NCBI RefSeq assembly: GCF_963576545.1
Contig: NC_083636.1
Location: forward strand, 9,364,856-9,428,855
DNA length: 64,000 nucleotides
Direction: 5' to 3'
Source: Limanda limanda
Taxonomy: Eukaryota; Chordata; Actinopteri; Pleuronectiformes; Pleuronectidae
The notes beneath the pieces were generated by a model. It ran no database searches and was not told the DNA's origin. It saw nothing but the letters and a program-made list of their open reading frames with translations. A program made the position numbers and the translations under genes. Shown piece by piece: positions 63,073 through 64,000 of the stretch. The stretch's first letter is position 1. Each line of letters starts with the position of its first letter.

Positions 63073-64000
63073 TGGTTCAGTTCCTAACAGATCTGTTGGA
63101 CTTGCTGTCTACATTTGACTTCACAAGTGTTTGTTTGTATCCCTTTCTCTTGACTTTGAGCTTGAAATGAAAGAATCTCACTCATGTCCACTTACAGCTG
63201 CCCGCATGAGGAGCATCTGCTGTAAATGATGCACTCGCTGAGCCTCCTGACACCGAGACGCTCACTGCTGTCATTTCCTCTGACATCCTCCGTGTCACCA
63301 TCATTAGGCAGCGACATCACTCTGACCAGCGGCTCAGGAGACGCCTGTGATTCTGATGATTGCTCTTGAGTTGAGAGAAAACTGGCAGATTAGCAGGATC
63401 ACAGAGCTGAGAGGGGGGGGGGGAGCTGAGAGCGTCTGAACGGGGCTGTGTGATGAAGGACAGCAGAGCAAACACACAGCTGCAGGTGGATGATCACTGG
63501 TTTAAAAGACACAGTGCAGAGCTCTGACTCCACAGATTAAAGCCATTCTGCTTGATTATGGCTGGGGCTTTCTTGGATGATGTTTCAGTTTCATTCAGTT
63601 ATAAAAAAATAAATCCGGCATCTGATATGACTTTTTTATATTATATGTAACTTTCAGGATCCTGAGGCTTGTGCTGACTTCTGCATCTGTGTGTGTGCTA
63701 AGTGGAGATCCTTGGCAGACACTGGCTTATGGGGACTGGCTGTTGCCCCAAGCCACCTCTGTCTCAAAGAAGAACAAGTCAGAGTAACAGGACATTGGTC
63801 CAGGGGCTGCAAACTGGCAGCAAACACAAAGATATATATACACACTAATAGATGACTTGCAAAATAAAACACATGTAACGTTTCTTGTCCCTGATAATCT
63901 CGGTGTTTCCCTCTGAGGTACAAACTACAATAATCAGGCTGAACCGGTTGTTTGGACTGAACCTGCTGTCAGTGAGCCTGAGCTGAACTGCCACACGCCT
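63070..64000. other. Far-upstream non-coding DNA, no gene recognised
   Basis: Contains a short G run (about ten bases, near 63413-63423) and nothing else that can be named. Confidence 0.5.

Noticed and set aside
1..64000. CRISPR arrays, operons, prophage or other bacterial systems
   Set aside because: No spacer-type repeats, ribosome-binding sites or dense coding; the window is vertebrate non-coding DNA.

Overview
This window looks like teleost fish genomic DNA, about 64 kb of gene-poor intron and 5'-flanking sequence. The evidence is one clearly recognisable vertebrate exon (neuron navigator 3), interspersed repeats of types common in ray-finned fish (tRNA-derived SINEs, LINE remnants, a hAT-like MITE end), and dense CA/GT, GA and TA microsatellites. 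There is nothing prokaryotic or viral here: no operons, rRNA, true tRNA genes or CRISPR. Most open frames are chance ORFs.

Layout. The key gene lies on the minus strand. Its first coding exon (16266-16523, 86 codons) matches the N-terminus of the long isoform of NAV3, a microtubule plus-end-associated calponin-homology/AAA-type protein of developing neurons. The exon ends in a canonical AAG|GTCAGT donor. On the minus strand it is preceded by an excellent polypyrimidine-AG acceptor at 16655, so the exon may really be 16266-16654 and fed by an upstream non-coding exon. Positions 1-16265 are therefore the start of NAV3 intron 1. Everything to the right is NAV3 5' flank, or intron if an upstream promoter is used.

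A second first-exon-like unit lies 32 kb upstream on the same strand (48254-48367, 38 codons). It has an in-frame stop, an ATG in good context, and a CAG|GTGAGC donor in the same phase as the NAV3 exon, in a local CpG cluster. I do not recognise its protein. An alternative NAV3 N-terminus is the most economical hypothesis, and it is the most interesting lead in the window.

Repeats. One tRNA-derived SINE family occurs twice on the minus strand (2870-3222, 33323-33613). A second occurs three times (33003-33255 and 35338-35588 on plus, 53122-53315 on minus). Also present are a LINE reverse-transcriptase C-terminal remnant (9166-9640), a LINE-type 3' end (39650-39706), a MITE-like terminus (6975-7073) and two other fish-type repeats (27560-27842, 60895-61060). 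Simple repeats include (TG)34 at 43863, (TA)34 at 63002, a (GA)19/(GT)20 pair at 27041-27211, an inverted GT/CA pair at 21195-21439, and an unusual cluster of four long G or C runs at 30071-32680. Several non-repetitive, CpG-retaining blocks are put forward as possible conserved enhancers; that is inference, since no alignment could be run.
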